Origin: Emydura subglobosa
Taxonomy: Eukaryota; Chordata; Testudines; Chelidae
DNA: 64,000 bases
Assembly (NCBI GenBank): GCA_007922225.1
Contig: ML680086.1
Location: 4,828,259-4,892,258, forward strand
Direction of reading: 5' to 3'
Below the pieces are notes generated by a model, which saw only the letters and a list, made by a program, of their open reading frames with translations, did no database searches and was not told where the DNA came from. Shown in pieces: positions 1 through 11,835 of the stretch. Position numbers and translations under genes: made by a program. Numbering within the stretch: position 1 is the first letter of the stretch; the number at the start of each line of letters is the position of its first letter.

Positions 1-3
1 CCT

Positions 4-66
4 TCAGGTTGGGCCCGTCTGCCCCCCCGAAAATGGAAATGGATGGGGCAGATGGGCCCAGCCTGA
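4..66. repeat. Short inverted repeat (hairpin)
   Basis: Arms at 4-25 and 45-66 are reverse complements at about 20 of 22 positions by eye. Both contain a gggccc core and are separated by a 19-base spacer. It may be the end of a MITE cut off by the window edge. No gene is associated with it. Confidence 0.6.
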
Positions 67-530
67 GTGGCACTGTAACCCTATGTACAGGTCGCAACAC
101 CACTCCACCTTGGAGCCCTTGGCAAGCTGCCCTTCAACCAGCACAGGAGAGTTTGGGGGTCAAAGCGGGACAGTCCAACGTACCCCGTGACTGTTGGGAG
201 GTCAACAGCACTGACTGGTTAGAAAAATTATGGCTGAGAGAATTCACTTGCTGCTTGCAAGAGACCCTTCAAAATACACCACATCACAAAAACAATACAA
301 GCTGTTCGCCAAACGCTGAACTATGCCTGCAGGTTAAGAAAATAACTTGTAAGACTAGGTAACAGCGCCATCTGGTGACTCCTCTCATAACGATTCCATG
401 CGCATCCACAAGGTAACATTTGCCTCTTCTTGCCCTTTAAAACTAAAACTAGGATTTGATTATTACTAACCAAGGTGTAATTGCTTTGAATATTTTGAAA
501 AGAAAAAGTTAAAAATGATAGACATGTTTA
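67..530. other. Noncoding, nothing recognised
   Basis: The open frame at 9-362 has no domain or splice-site support and overlaps the hairpin. The sequence is unremarkable intergenic or intronic DNA that becomes AT-rich after 420. Confidence 0.5.
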
Positions 531-662
531 AGGACCTGATTCTGAAACCCTATGTTATCTGACTACTCACATCAGAGATCCTACTGAAGTCAATTTAAAA
601 TCAATAGGATTACTTGCATGAGCAAAGATTATTCTTGTAATTAAATGTGCAGGATTGGGCCC
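531..662. repeat. Imperfect palindromic MITE-like repeat
   Basis: The outer ends gacctgattctg and caggattgggccc are roughly reverse complementary. The inner blocks around actactcac / gatcctactgaagtcaat mirror atcaataggattactt. This matches the general form of palindromic DNA-transposon relics common in reptile genomes. The exact family was not identified. Confidence 0.5.
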
Positions 663-1749
663 AAAAACTGTTACTGTGGAAAGAAATTTAAAAAAACTCT
701 GCCAATTCCATCCGCTGAAGAGTATATAACTTTTTTAAAGCTTGTAATATGTACTTTGTTAATAGATTAGAATGGCTCCAAAGTTATTCACAAACATAGA
801 TGAGTTTGCAGACTGGAATTCATAATGATTGAATTGTAGAAGAAAAATCTAAGGAAATGTCTACCCCCCTAATCTGTGCGTTCTCTAGCCCTGAACATTC
901 AGTAACTTCACAGCCAAGAGAATGCATTTGTCCCTTCCTCTCTCTCTATTTTTTTGTGATTTGTATTAGTCTCATTTTCTAAAATATATTATGACAAGCT
1001 ATTTATCTCAGTCCACAGTTTTAAAACCTTGGTGTGCCTTTCCCACTCCTCCTCCCTTGTAGGAATTTCACTAATAAATCACTGTGTGTAAGAAGCCAGG
1101 CTTTCTGATATGAATTCAGAGCATTCCCTTAAGAAGCAATATTCCTGGCCTGAAAGCTTGTGTATTACAACTTGCACGTGGATCCAAAAATGATAATAAA
1201 AGCCTCATATTATCTACCTTGTCTACGAAAAAACAAACAAATAAATAAATAAATTAATTAAGCTTCAGAAAAACTGGGAAACATCCCACCCAAAGAGAAA
1301 ACTTTGTCATATGTCTTTTCATATTGACTTTAAACAGATGAAACTTTTAAATTGTCAGCAATAATCAGCATAAGTATCTGTTGCAGCAGTATTACACGGT
1401 AACAATTTTTATGTTTTCATTTCTCCTTACGATTTTTTTCTTCTTACACAAAGATCCTTTAAAAAAAAAAAAAAGTAAATATGCTTTGGACAGCATTTGA
1501 AATGCCCCAGAAATAAATAAATAAATGTCGTTAGGCAGAAAAAGGTATTTCCTGTTCCCATCCTTTCTCCTCTTGGGTGGATGTTTAGTCTGGGTTTGGA
1601 TTTTTGTTGTACTGCCCCGGTAGCCCTGTTTAAGTGATGTGATCTCAGAGCCTTAGTCAGGGCTTAATTCTTGGGCTCTGAAGCTAGGACAATTTAGATG
1701 AGACACTAAAGAGAGATTTTAAGCTTCTCACTGGAAACATACAGCCTAA
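663..1749. other. AT-rich noncoding with simple repeats
   Basis: No gene was seen. The stretch contains AAAT/AAAC-type microsatellites near 1228-1262 and 1505-1525 and an A-run near 1460-1475. Confidence 0.6.
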
Positions 1750-1970
1750 TCCAACCACCCACCCACCCACCACCCAACCCAAATACAGGCATAGCACAAC
1801 ACAAAACACACACCCAACCCCAACACAAAATACCCATACAGCACACAAAACATACACACAATGCCGCTGCACACACCCAACCCAACCACACACAGCACTA
1901 CCCAAAACACACTGTATAATCCAAACACATACGCCAGCACAACACAAACACACAACTCCCCTTTGCATCC
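1750..1970. repeat. CA/CCCA-rich low-complexity tract
   Basis: This is a degenerate run of cccacc, caacac and cacaca units. On the + strand it is strongly C+A biased with almost no G. The several overlapping open frames on both strands here come from the biased composition and are not genes. Confidence 0.85.
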
Positions 1971-2440
1971 CTACCTCACAACACTGACATCACTGTCCAC
2001 TGCTCCACCAGGTCTTAGAGGCCATCCTGAGCTGCCCAGAGCCCTCCAGCTCCAGGGGGCACCCAGAGTCTCCCCGTGTTACCACCAGCAGCCGGGCAAG
2101 TCAGAGCCACTCAGAGGGGATGGTGACTTCACACCCTGGGACCTGCTGCCAGGAAGACAGGAGAGAGCCCCAGGGAACGGGCAGGCAGGGCTGCGGATTG
2201 GAGAGAGGGGACAGGGGAACATGAAAGCTGAGCTGGTCTCTTTCTCTCCCCTCTGCCACCGCCGGGACTCACCGGCTGCCTGGAGAGCTGGGTTGGGAGA
2301 TGATCACAGCCAGGCTGCCTCCTGACTCTCTCAGCAGCCAAGTGCCACACTGTTTGGCCCCCATTGTTCCGGCGCCCTGCCGGGGGCAATCAGACTTTTG
2401 GTGTCTGATCAGTGTTTGAAAAACCAGACACCTGGTAACC
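1971..2440. other. GC-richer noncoding, repeat-like 3' end
   Basis: No recognisable protein is encoded. The end of the stretch (about 2390-2440), with a gtctgatcagtgtttgaaaa motif followed by ccagacacctggtaaccc, looks like an interspersed repeat, family not named. Open frames on both strands have no homology that I recognise. Confidence 0.4.
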
Positions 2441-2595
2441 CTACCACCACAAGAGAAGCTAGCTATGTCAATGGGAGAACGCCTCTTGTCAACCTAATGC
2501 TGTCTATACCAGGGGTTAGGTAGGTGTAATTGCGTTGCTCAGGTGTAGTTATACCAATGTAAGTTGATAGCGTACATTTGTCTTGAGACTCCCAT
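2441..2595. repeat. MITE fragment
   Basis: The block with gtctataccaggggttagg and gtagttataccaatgtaag resembles the internal part of the reptile Harbinger-type MITEs seen intact elsewhere in this window. Terminal repeats are not clear, so this is a partial copy. Confidence 0.4.
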
Positions 2596-4719
2596 CACAA
2601 GAGGCAGCTAATCTATAAAGGGCCCAGGCACTTGGCAAGCAGACATCCAGACTCCAGAGGAATGACAATTGTCTGAACCATTCCACTCCTCTCAACCATT
2701 CTCCTCCCCCACAACTCCCAGTAGCTTATTGCTGAACTATATGCACAACAAATGATGCATTCAGAAGAGCTCCCTTCTAAGCTGAAGCACAGCATGTGCC
2801 AGTAGCAGCACAATGAAAGGTGTGAAAACCAAGGACATGGCCAAGACATCATCCAGCTTTAAAAAAAAAAAATCCTAGTGTGTGTGTTCAAACAGCAAGT
2901 ACATGAACTCTGAAACCAGAAGAGGACAGCATGGTTCCACTTTGTGCCTCCTGACCTTGACAGTATCCCTTTACACTAGATCAGAGTCTAGCTACATATG
3001 ATAGCAGCAAGTATTGAGATTGCTCCTTAGCTACTCTGAAACACCATTAGTGGATGTTGCATAACAGATGAAGACAGATCAATCTTTGTTAATGGCATGG
3101 CACTACCAATTTGCTGGAGACAGGAACCAATCAGAATTCCCTCCCAGCCCAGGGTTCTGTGTTCTCCTCGTGACAGACAGCAGCACAGGAACTCCAGACA
3201 CCAACTTGTTCTACTGGTCCTGAGAATTTACATTTAACATCCCATGGGGGGGAGGGGGAGCAGTATCAGAGACCGTTAGGATTAAATGCTCTTGTGTGTC
3301 AGGCAGAAGTCACATCTCTTGAGTGGATTTTTTAAAAACTACAATGTAGATTTCAAATGTTTGTTGGCATTCAGCAGTGCCAAGAAAAGGCATTCACCTC
3401 TTAAAGCTACCACAAAGGGTGCCCAGGCACAATAATAAAAACACAAACTCAGTTCCGCTAACTATAGATCATCAACACCATCTGCCCATCAGCAAGCCAG
3501 CTCTTAACAAGACAATTTAATCTGCCATCTGCTTGCTAAGTGGGGGAGAAGCCCAGCCCAGCATTTCATCAGAGCTCACAAAGCTGGACCATGACGTGGG
3601 TCTGAGATTCTAGGTTAATACATTTTATTTCAGAGAATAAACTACATTACTACTACTAATAAACAAGGGAGAAATGTACACAGGTCTGTAAACAGCATGT
3701 CAAACCTATAGTTTAGTCTAATTTAAAATGGTTAGCAGATTATTCAGGAGTTGTTTTTAATGGAGTAATGGTGCCCCAGCGCATTGGCCATTTGTTTACC
3801 AGCATCTAGTTGTGTTTAGGGGAGACTAAGTGGGTATCAGACAAGGAGGGCAATTTCCTCCATTGGTCAGCTGCAATGCAGGCAGACAGGCTGGGAGCAC
3901 CTCCACACTGCTCCGTGTCTGCAAGTTGGCTTAGCACAGAACTGTTTCAGACCAGTCAGGCCAGGCCTAGTTTTATTCATAACTGACAATAAATGCTCCA
4001 ACCAACTGGGAAGCTAACAAAAGGGGAAGTCCACATAGCCTTCCAGTAGTCAGAGGGAACAGCAAACACATTCCTGGGGACAGTAACAACCGCTGAAGTT
4101 TTAGTGAAAGCAGCACGTATAAAATATGCTCTCTGCACCATGCTGTTCATAGGATCGTCTCCCTCTACACATCAATGACATTCCTGGTGAGACTCAAAAT
4201 AGGAGCTGGGATTCTTCTTAGCAGATAAACATTTATGCCCAAACATTAACACCTAACAAACTAACACAGAGCAGCCTCAAACTCGAGCTTTCACTTGGAA
4301 CAAGTTCTGGATTTGCCATACTCGATCAGAACATGGTACCATCCAGTGTGCTATTCTACAAGAGCAAAGGCTTTCAATGGCAAAAGTCCACAGTGGCCTT
4401 GGTCAATTGTGAAAGCATCCGACATGAAGAAAATGACTTTCTGACCTTGCAGGCAAATCAGCTTATAGCCTGAAGCATGAGATTTGCTTACCCACAGTTG
4501 GTACGCTCCTGACTTTTGCTCTACTCAGCCTATGTCTCCTCATGCTTGCTGTCCAGGCAAAGACAAGACTCTGAACACTGAAGGGTTAGTGTTCCAACAA
4601 GACTGACCATGGAAGGTTGTGTTCTCTGAAACCATTCTGCTGAAGAAGGATGTTCATAATATAAGCCCAGTTCAGTCCAAGGCTGTTTCAGACTAGAAGA
4701 CCTTGCCTCACTTCTAGCT
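2596..4719. other. Noncoding, no gene seen
   Basis: Apparently single-copy or very old sequence. No open frame longer than about 80 codons, no splice-flanked exon and no terminal-repeat structure was found on either strand. Confidence 0.5.
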
Positions 4720-4965
4720 TAGGCCTTGTCTATGCACCAGTTTGCATCTATTTAGTTAAACTGGTGCTAACCACTGTGGGAACACTCTTATTTCCAATTA
4801 AACCAGACTTATTTAGATTTAATTTAATCCTGTTCCTTATTGAATTAAGCTAAAGCAAAAAAGCCTGGTTTCAACCAATATCCCTGTCCATGCAGTCCTT
4901 TTCACCAGTTTAGCTAAATCAATTTAAAAATCACACCGTAAGTTCATCCTATACCACTCTGCATG
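4720..4965. repeat. MITE-like repeat, degraded
   Basis: It opens with ggccttgtctatgcaccag, matching the GGCCTTGTCTACAC terminus of the intact MITE at 59162. The interior contains repeated tttagttaaactggtg-type motifs in both orientations. The right end is unclear. Confidence 0.45.
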
Positions 4966-5799
4966 CAGATGAGCCCAGAGTCTATGAAAATTGTGATTCA
5001 AAGCTCAGTACCAAGACAAGAGCAATTGTGACAGTAGTCAAATGAAACCCATCTCTTTCCTGCAGTGTCAGTGAGGAGATAATAGGCGAGTGAATAGCTT
5101 CTTGGCCCAAGTCAGACACATGAACAGGCTGCTGTCTGCACTAAAGGAAAACATATTTCCAAAAGCCAAATGGAAGGGTGACTAACGGTGGCGTTACAGG
5201 GACTCCTCTTCCGAACCTACATGGTCTGTTCCGTCGCTGGTGAGAGCATGAGATATTTCGGGCATTGCCCTGTTCTCCCCCTTTCCCCTCCCCCCCCCGC
5301 GTGGAGTGGGCTATTCTATTTAAGGTCATGCTCTTTCCATAGAACACAGTCACTACCATGCAGGATCACTGGCCCATCTAGTCTGGGCACTGTTCCTTTC
5401 CGTCACTGTAACTGGGTCAATGAGAATTTACCCACAAGTGTCATTTCTGTGGGTTGGCAAAAGCTGAGCTCATCAGGGATTAGGCCTTTTGGTAACTCTG
5501 GCCTTGCAGCCCTAGATTTCATTCTTTCCTTCCACAGACCAGCTGGTAAGCAAATGAAGACACAGACACTCCTCATGAAGAGGAAGCAGAGATCCCACTT
5601 ATGACATTACTCTGCTCTTTGGAGAGCCTTAGGAGTTGCTGCCTGGGGCCACAGAAGGAAAGATTTGACTTGCTAAGGTAATTTCTGTGGTTCCACATTA
5701 GCCATCCCAAAGGAGCTCACTACAGCGAAAAACCCAGGGACAGGGAGGGTGGGACAGAAAAAATCTCTCTACCTGTTTCACTTCACATCTGCCTGAAGA
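4966..5799. other. Noncoding; 138-codon frame not supported
   Basis: A frame at 5188-5604 on the + strand is open but shows no domain, signal sequence or splice context, and overlaps an open frame on the other strand. A short pyrimidine tract lies near 5275-5300. Nothing else is recognised. Confidence 0.4.
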
Positions 5800-6060
5800 T
5801 GCATACAGAAGAGATATTCAGCCAGTAGTGCTCGGTGAAGACATGCACTAATATCAGGCAGCCATCCTGCAGATCTCTTGATACATGATTTCTCATATCT
5901 TTGCTCAGGAATTTGCTACAATCCTGGCAGAGTGGGCACTAAGGCCAGCATGTTATGGAGCAAGGTTTGCTTAGGCAGGTTCCGATTCACTTAGACCATG
6001 CATATGGAAGCAGTAAAGCTTTTTTGGGTCCCTGTCAAGAAGAAATAGGGGGAATCTCTT
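5800..6060 (-). pseudogene. DIRS tyrosine-recombinase C-terminal remnant
   Basis: On the minus strand the sequence reads EICRMAA followed, after a frame change and stops, by VHVFTEHYW. This corresponds to the conserved end of DIRS-type recombinases (DICKAATW...VHTFTSHY in the element at 57.4-57.5 kb). The final Y of the HY pair would be the nucleophile that attacks DNA during integration of a circular cDNA. Several stops and frameshifts make this a dead relic. It points the same way as the DIRS pieces at 13.8-15.6 kb and 24.7-28 kb. The upstream part (to about 6200) may belong to the same element but cannot be read. Confidence 0.65.
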
Positions 6061-7078
6061 TTCCTTCAGTTCTTACATCTAGATAGTAAAGGTTTAGATG
6101 TGTGTTGTGCCTATGGATGCCAGCAAAGCCCAAAGCTGGGCACAAAGTGCTTAAAGCCCAGGGACAGCTTCCTGGTGATGGTAAAGAGGGATATCAACTT
6201 CAATCAGAAAGAAGGGAACGTTGAACAAACTCTGAGGTATGCATTAATTGAAATACTGGTGCCAATATTCCTCAGCCATTAGTTTGTCAATGGCTAGTTG
6301 TGTTTAGTAGTGGCTACATGAGGGCTTTGTTCACTGGTCAACTGGGCTGCAGAAAGACACGTGGAAAGCTTCTTCACACTGCTCTGACCCAGAGAAACAA
6401 CCCCATGTGTACTCAACATTATTATTGATATGAATTAACAGAGCGCATTCAAAAGCATTGAGGTTCTTCATCAGATTCAAACAAATGAACCCATGACAGA
6501 GTGCTACAAACATTTAGTAAATGAGAGCCTTGACTTTAAATCTAAGGATTAGGATACAGTGACAGCCAAATTATTTGGGGGACAGAATTCCACCAGAAGG
6601 GACCTAGGTGGGCAGTGAATGAGTAATAACATGGACGTAACAAATGGGCTGACTTATGCCCTGGGCAGGTCTCACTCCTAGGAGGGTAATGTGGGCTTAC
6701 AAATCTCATGCCAGAACCCAGTTAATAGGCGGACAATGCAATAAAATAAAGTGAAACGTGAATTGCAAGGATACTGAAAAATTACAAAGGCATCACACTT
6801 GTGAATAGCCTATTGGAGGCAGAGAGAAGGTGAAAAGGTGAATGCAACAGTATGAAACTAAGGCATGAATCAAAATGCTAGTTGCTGAAGTTACCTATTT
6901 TAGAAGTCTTTAAGAGAGCACAATCTAGTCAAGATGAGCAGTAAGAGACCAATCACAACTGAAAAAGAACCTCAGACCTCAGACCCCTTGCTACCAGTAC
7001 AGCAAAGATTAAATTGCTCAAGAACACGGATGAGGATCAGACACAAGAAAGGACCTGTATTTGAAACAGACTCTGCAG
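6061..7078. other. Noncoding, no gene seen
   Basis: There are small open frames only, with no recognisable repeat ends. The last seven bases (7079-7085, agtctag) just beyond this stretch form the target-site duplication of the hAT element that follows. Confidence 0.5.
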
Positions 7079-7229
7079 AGTCTAGGACAGGGATGAGCAA
7101 CTGGTGGCCAGGAGCTGCATCCAGTCCACCAGATCATTTTATTTGGTCTGCCAACAGTTAACAGATAATTTATTCTGCCATGACATTTCTTATTTTTTAT
7201 TTCTCAACTTTTATTTTTCTGAGATAAAC

Positions 7230-9305
7230 ACACTGCGAGTATGAAGTGCTTGTTTCGATGTGAAGACCGATCGCTAGGACTGGTTGTGCATTTCTTTGAG
7301 TCGTGTGTATGCTGAATACAAGGAAATTCAATACCCTGAAATGTCAGGTCTAAGTCCACTGTGCAGCAAGCAAGGTGGGAAGTGGCACATTGACAGACCA
7401 GTGGCTGATTCTTCTGCCTTTACAGTTTCACCATGGGTAAAAAATAGAGAAAACTGAGTCTTCCATGCATGGTGGGAGCATGAATGTCTCTGTACTGAAA
7501 ATGGAGATAAGCTCCAATGCCTCATATGTTTGCAAATCATGGCAGCGACAAAGGAATATAACTTGAACTGTAACTACTGCGCCAGTCACAAAGTACAACA
7601 AATATATTGGCAATGCCAAAAATGCCATTGTTGCTGATTTAAAAGGCAAAGCTTTAAGGCAGCAGAGTTATGTCGGCACAGTAAAAAATTCAAGTCTTAC
7701 TGCATCATACCTTGCTGCTCTCAAGCTGCATGGGCTAAAAAGCTTCTCAGTGACAACAAAACTATGTGTAAAGCAAATGGCAAATGTGTTTAGTGATGAC
7801 AAAATGGCAAATAATTTCAAAACAGTATCTTCCCGAACATACAGTTTCACAAAGTTTTAGATACGCTTAAACATATGGAAGAAAAGTTAAAGGAAATTAT
7901 ATGCAATTATTATTTTTCTTTGGCACTAGATGAGTATAGATGTGTCAGTGTTAAGTCAGCTACTGATATAAGTATGGACAACTGATAGTAATTTTAACAT
8001 GCATGAAGCACTTCTGAAGTTAGCCTCATTACATGGAAGAACAAAGGGTGTCCAGATATTTTTGGAGCAATTCAAGAGGCTGCTGCAGATTTGAGAGGTT
8101 TTGGAAAGTTGTCGGCTGTTATTACAGATGGAGCACATGTATGCATGGGTCATAGGTTGGGCTTGCAGGGTTACTGAAACACAGTGGGGTAGAATTGTCT
8201 AACACTGCACTATGTTATTCACCAAGAGTTGCTGTGTGGAAAATCACTGAACTTTGATCATGGTCATGAAAGTTAGAAAGATGATCTGAGGTGGCAACAA
8301 ATCAATGAGTCATTGCAAATTTGTTGCATCTGATGAAGTGTGTTTCTGCCCACAAAAGCTTATGACCAAATAAATTTGCTAGTCTTTAAGGTGCAACAGG
8401 ACTCTCGCTGTTTTGCGCAAATTTGTGGTTTTCTTCAGTGAAGTGGATGCAGACAATGGCAATTTAGAGCTGTATGCTCAAGTGTGAGGAACAAGTTATG
8501 GTACATGCCTTGAGAAATTCTTTGTACTTTGAAAGGAGATAGAATTCTGTCTTTCAGAAAGGTGACTGACATATGGGAGTTTCAGGAAAAACTGGAAGAT
8601 TAAGATTTTCTTTGCACTATGGCTTTTTGACTGACATAATCTGACATTTGAATTGTTTGAATCTGCAATTGTAAAAGATGGACCAGACTGTGTTGGACCT
8701 AGTTGCTCACCTGGATGATTTCCAAAGCAAGCTCGCACCTTTTTATCATTCACCTATGCATTTAGATTTTGCTCACTTTACATCTGCTGCAGTTCCATCG
8801 GAACTGCAAGAGTGAGAGTCACAAGTTTGGCAGATAGTCTAGTGACACTGAAATGTTGCTGCTTAATTTAAACAAATTGTGACCTGTCCGTGACACAAAT
8901 ATTAAGGATTTTGAAAGTTTTTGACCTCACCTGATTCTTTCAATGATCCATTTGCAGCTGTTGTCAATGACCAGCCTTCTGAACTGAAACTAGAACTGTG
9001 GAAACTGCAGGCTGATCTTTTCTTTGTTGCAAAGGAATAATGAAAGGGGCATTCAGTTTTGGAAACTGCTTCCTAAATCTTGTTTCCCAAATCTGAGAAA
9101 GCAGTTGCTGAAATTATGTTCTATCTTTGGGAGCACTTACATTTGTGAAAGTAACTTCTTTACACTGAATTACTTGAAATCAAAGGAAAGGAACCAACTG
9201 ATAGATGAAACACTCTTCTATCTTATGCAGGTTGGATGCACTACAATTGATATAGATGTCCCCTTCTTAGTGTGCATGCAGGCTCATCCTCAAGATTCAC
9301 ATTGA
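7230..9305 (+). pseudogene. Broken hAT transposase (ZBED/GTF2IRD2-like)
   Basis: The readable pieces, in order, are a BED-finger-like stretch near 7520-7590 (CLICLQIMAATKEYNLNC, then CASH), a region at 7600-7860 with many LKLHG/VKQMANVF-type residues, and a C-terminal piece at 9024-9305. The last contains FPNLRKQLLKL, FGSTYICESNFF and KSKERNQLIDE. FGSTYICE followed by KSKxRxxL is the hAT dimerisation region shared with GTF2IRD2 and the ZBED proteins. The frame is interrupted many times and by an inserted repeat at 8.33 kb, so no functional enzyme is made. The family normally cuts and pastes DNA in the nucleus. It could instead be an old domesticated copy, but the stops and TSD argue for a dead transposon. 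Confidence 0.75.
8331..8422 (+). repeat. Reptile interspersed repeat, copy 1
   Basis: It contains gatgaagtg, then tgcccacaaaagcttatg, then gtctttaaggtgcaacagga. The same motifs occur in reverse orientation at 49.70-49.82 kb. The family is common in reptile genomes, but I do not name it. Here it sits inside the hAT element. Confidence 0.7.
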
Positions 9306-9650
9306 ATGGCAAAATACTGTATTGATGGTAAGCAGCAGAGGAAAAAAATGTTACCATGTTTGTATTTTCATATCTTCATCCCCTGCTCTTCTGCATATTG
9401 AAAAAAAGTTAGTGAAATATGTTTAAACTGGTTTTATTTGTTTATTTAAAGGTTGTGCTACAAGGGTCTTTTATATTTATGAACACTTTCATTTTAAACT
9501 GTTAGTACATGATTAATTGTATGTTAAACTGTATTGTAGCAAACATTTGGATTATGCAATATGCAGGTTCTAAAAAAAGGTGTGACCCCCAAAAGGTTTT
9601 AGTGAATTTAGTGTTTCTCTACTACTTAAAGTTGTCTGTCCATAGTCTAG

Positions 9651-10811
9651 AATGCTCTAGTAGTTTAAGAGGTTGTTAATTTATCATTCAGGGAACTACA
9701 AGATCCAGTGTATTAAGAATGCAGATGAAATGCTGCTCTTAGTCCCAGGTCTGAACTCAGAGGAGTGTTTCGGCTGAATCAAGATCTGAACATAACAGAA
9801 GGTAATGCTGCCGCCGCCCCCACTTCAGAAAGACCAGGCAAACTTCCTATTGCTTAATACAAAGTTTAACTACCAAGTTAATGTATGAAGTAATGGCTTC
9901 AGAAACATCCTGCCAAGCCTAAAAGGGGTGAGTTAAACTGTACAGGAAAGCTGGAATCAGAGCTAGCCAGCTTTAAGTGACACTGTTAACAGTGACTGCT
10001 GAAAAACATGAATCCTGGGCACCACTATAATATAAACAAAACAGTAATAACAATTGTCCTCTCAATATCAGAGAGACCTTTGCCCTCCAAAAACAGGCAA
10101 AGCAACCCTCCTCCAGTGTCTGACTCTGCCACTAACCCTAAGTGCTGTTTGATGCATCAGTTCCTCACAAAGACAGAACTGAATATTTGTCCATTTCAGT
10201 TCCCAGCCTACTGAGAAAGAGGGCAGTGACACACAAATGTGATCAAACCCAACACTATTGGGCTGCTATTGGCAAGTAGCTCTTTTGCAGAGTTGTGCTA
10301 CAGGCCTTGTTCACAGGGACATTTACCAAGAGGGACTTGGGGAGGATATGATGGAAGAGAATACTAATTATATCACAGCTCTGTCACCTGGTGGCATCTT
10401 TTGTACCCCCTCCCAGGCCAAGAAAGAGCACAACCTTTCTCTCCTCTCACTAGCACTGCACAATTGGTGTATGGGTGTACATTTCATGCTCTTTGTACAG
10501 GCCACTGTACAGGGAGGAGACCCAACTAGACAAGCCGCAGGTCTGAGCTGACATAACAGATATTGTGCTCCAGCAATGGTGGGAACCTAAAGACACTGCA
10601 CCAGCATTCGAGGCAGGCAGCCCAAGACAGCTGTGCCCTGAAATGGAGAAAGAGGAGGTGGCAGAAGCACTGACCATTACAAAAGCAGCTTGTAACTGGA
10701 TGCTAAAAAGACACTATAATGAATTGAGAGCTGCTGAAAGAAGTATCCTGTCTCCTACTCAACTGTTGCCATGGACACCGGTCGTTCACTGATCCAAGCC
10801 AGGAAAATCAA
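9651..10811. other. Noncoding, no gene seen
   Basis: Open frames at 10258-10551 and 10565-10792 (+) lack any recognisable domain. The CR1 fragment begins about 10812. Confidence 0.45.
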
Positions 10812-11835
10812 AGTGATCAATGGCTCCATATCTGGCTAGCAGCTGGTCACAAGCGGAGTGCCCCAGGGGTCAGTCCTGGGGCCGGTTTTGTTCAACATCT
10901 TCATTAATGAACTGGAGGATGGGGTAGATTGCACCCTCAGCAAGTTTACAGATGACACTAAGCTGGGGGGAGTGGTAGATACCCTGGAAGGTACGGATAG
11001 GATACAGAAGGACCTAAACAAACTGGAGGATTGGGCCAAAAGAAATCTGATGAGGTTCAACAAGGACAAGTGCAGAGTCCTGCACTTAGGATGGAAGAAT
11101 CCCATGCACAGTTACAGACTGGGGACCGATGAGTTAGGCAGCAGTTCTGCAGAAAAGGACCTGGGGGTAACAGTGGATAAGAAGTTGGATATGAGTCAGC
11201 AGTGTGCCCTGGTTGTCAAGAAGGCTAATAGCATATTGGGCTGCATTAATAGGAGCATTGCCAGCAGATCGAGGGAAGTGATTATTCCCCTCTATTCGGC
11301 ATTGGCGAGGCCGCATTTGGAGTATTGTGTCCAGTTTTGGGCCCCCCACTAAAAAAAGGATGTGGAGAAGTTGGAGAGAGTCCAGCGGAGGGCAACAAAA
11401 ATGATTAGGGGGCTGGAGCACAAGACTTATGAGGAGAGGCTGAGGGAACTAGGCTTGTTTAGCCTGCAGAAGAGAAGAATGAGGGGGGATTTGATAGCGG
11501 CCTTTAACTACCTGAAAGGGGGTTCCAGGGACGATGGAGCAAGGCTGTTCTCAGTGGTGGCAGATGACAGAACAAGGAGCAACGGTCTCAAGTTGCAGTG
11601 GGGGAGGTCTAGGTTGGACATTAGGAAAAAGTTTTTCACTAGGAGGGTGGTGAAGCACTGGAATGGGTTACCTAGGGAGGTGGTGGAATCTCGATCTTTG
11701 GAGGTTTTTAAGCTGCGACTTGACAAAGCCCTGGCTGGGATTATTTAGCTGAGGTTAGTCCTGGTTAGTCCTGCTTTGAGCAGGGGGTTGGACTAGATGA
11801 CCTCCTGGAGTCCCTTCCAACTCTGTGATTCTAAG
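10812..11835 (+). mobile_element. CR1 LINE, 5'-truncated, nearly intact 3' half
   Basis: The reading frame (10858-11748) encodes the C-terminal half of the CR1 ORF2 reverse transcriptase. It has [19 protein letters not shown], then the catalytic block KFTDDTKLG (the xxDD aspartates), then the CR1 thumb/C-terminal domain ending [10 protein letters not shown] and a stop. One in-frame TAA at 11350-11352 breaks it; the copy at 41 kb has TAC (Tyr) there. The 3' UTR is short (about 80 bases) and ends ccaactctgtgattctaag, a decayed form of the ATTCTATG tail on which the LINE enzyme primes. 5' truncation is normal for LINE insertions. Few lesions suggest a relatively young insertion. Confidence 0.93.

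Larger units (their letters stand above)
7086..9643 (+). mobile_element. hAT transposon with ZBED/GTF2IRD2-type transposase
   Basis: The left end gacagggatgagcaac and the right end gttgtctgtccat are degraded inverted repeats (about 12 of 20 positions match, and most mismatches are transitions). The element is bracketed by agtctag at 7079-7085 and 9644-9650, a 7-bp match close to the 8-bp target duplication known for hAT transposons. The interior carries a dead transposase gene on the same strand. A separate interspersed repeat is inserted at about 8331-8422. Confidence 0.7.

Noticed and set aside
1861..2389. Overlapping frames of 154 and 86 codons
   Set aside because: They begin in the CA-rich low-complexity tract and overlap on opposite strands, with no domain or splice support.
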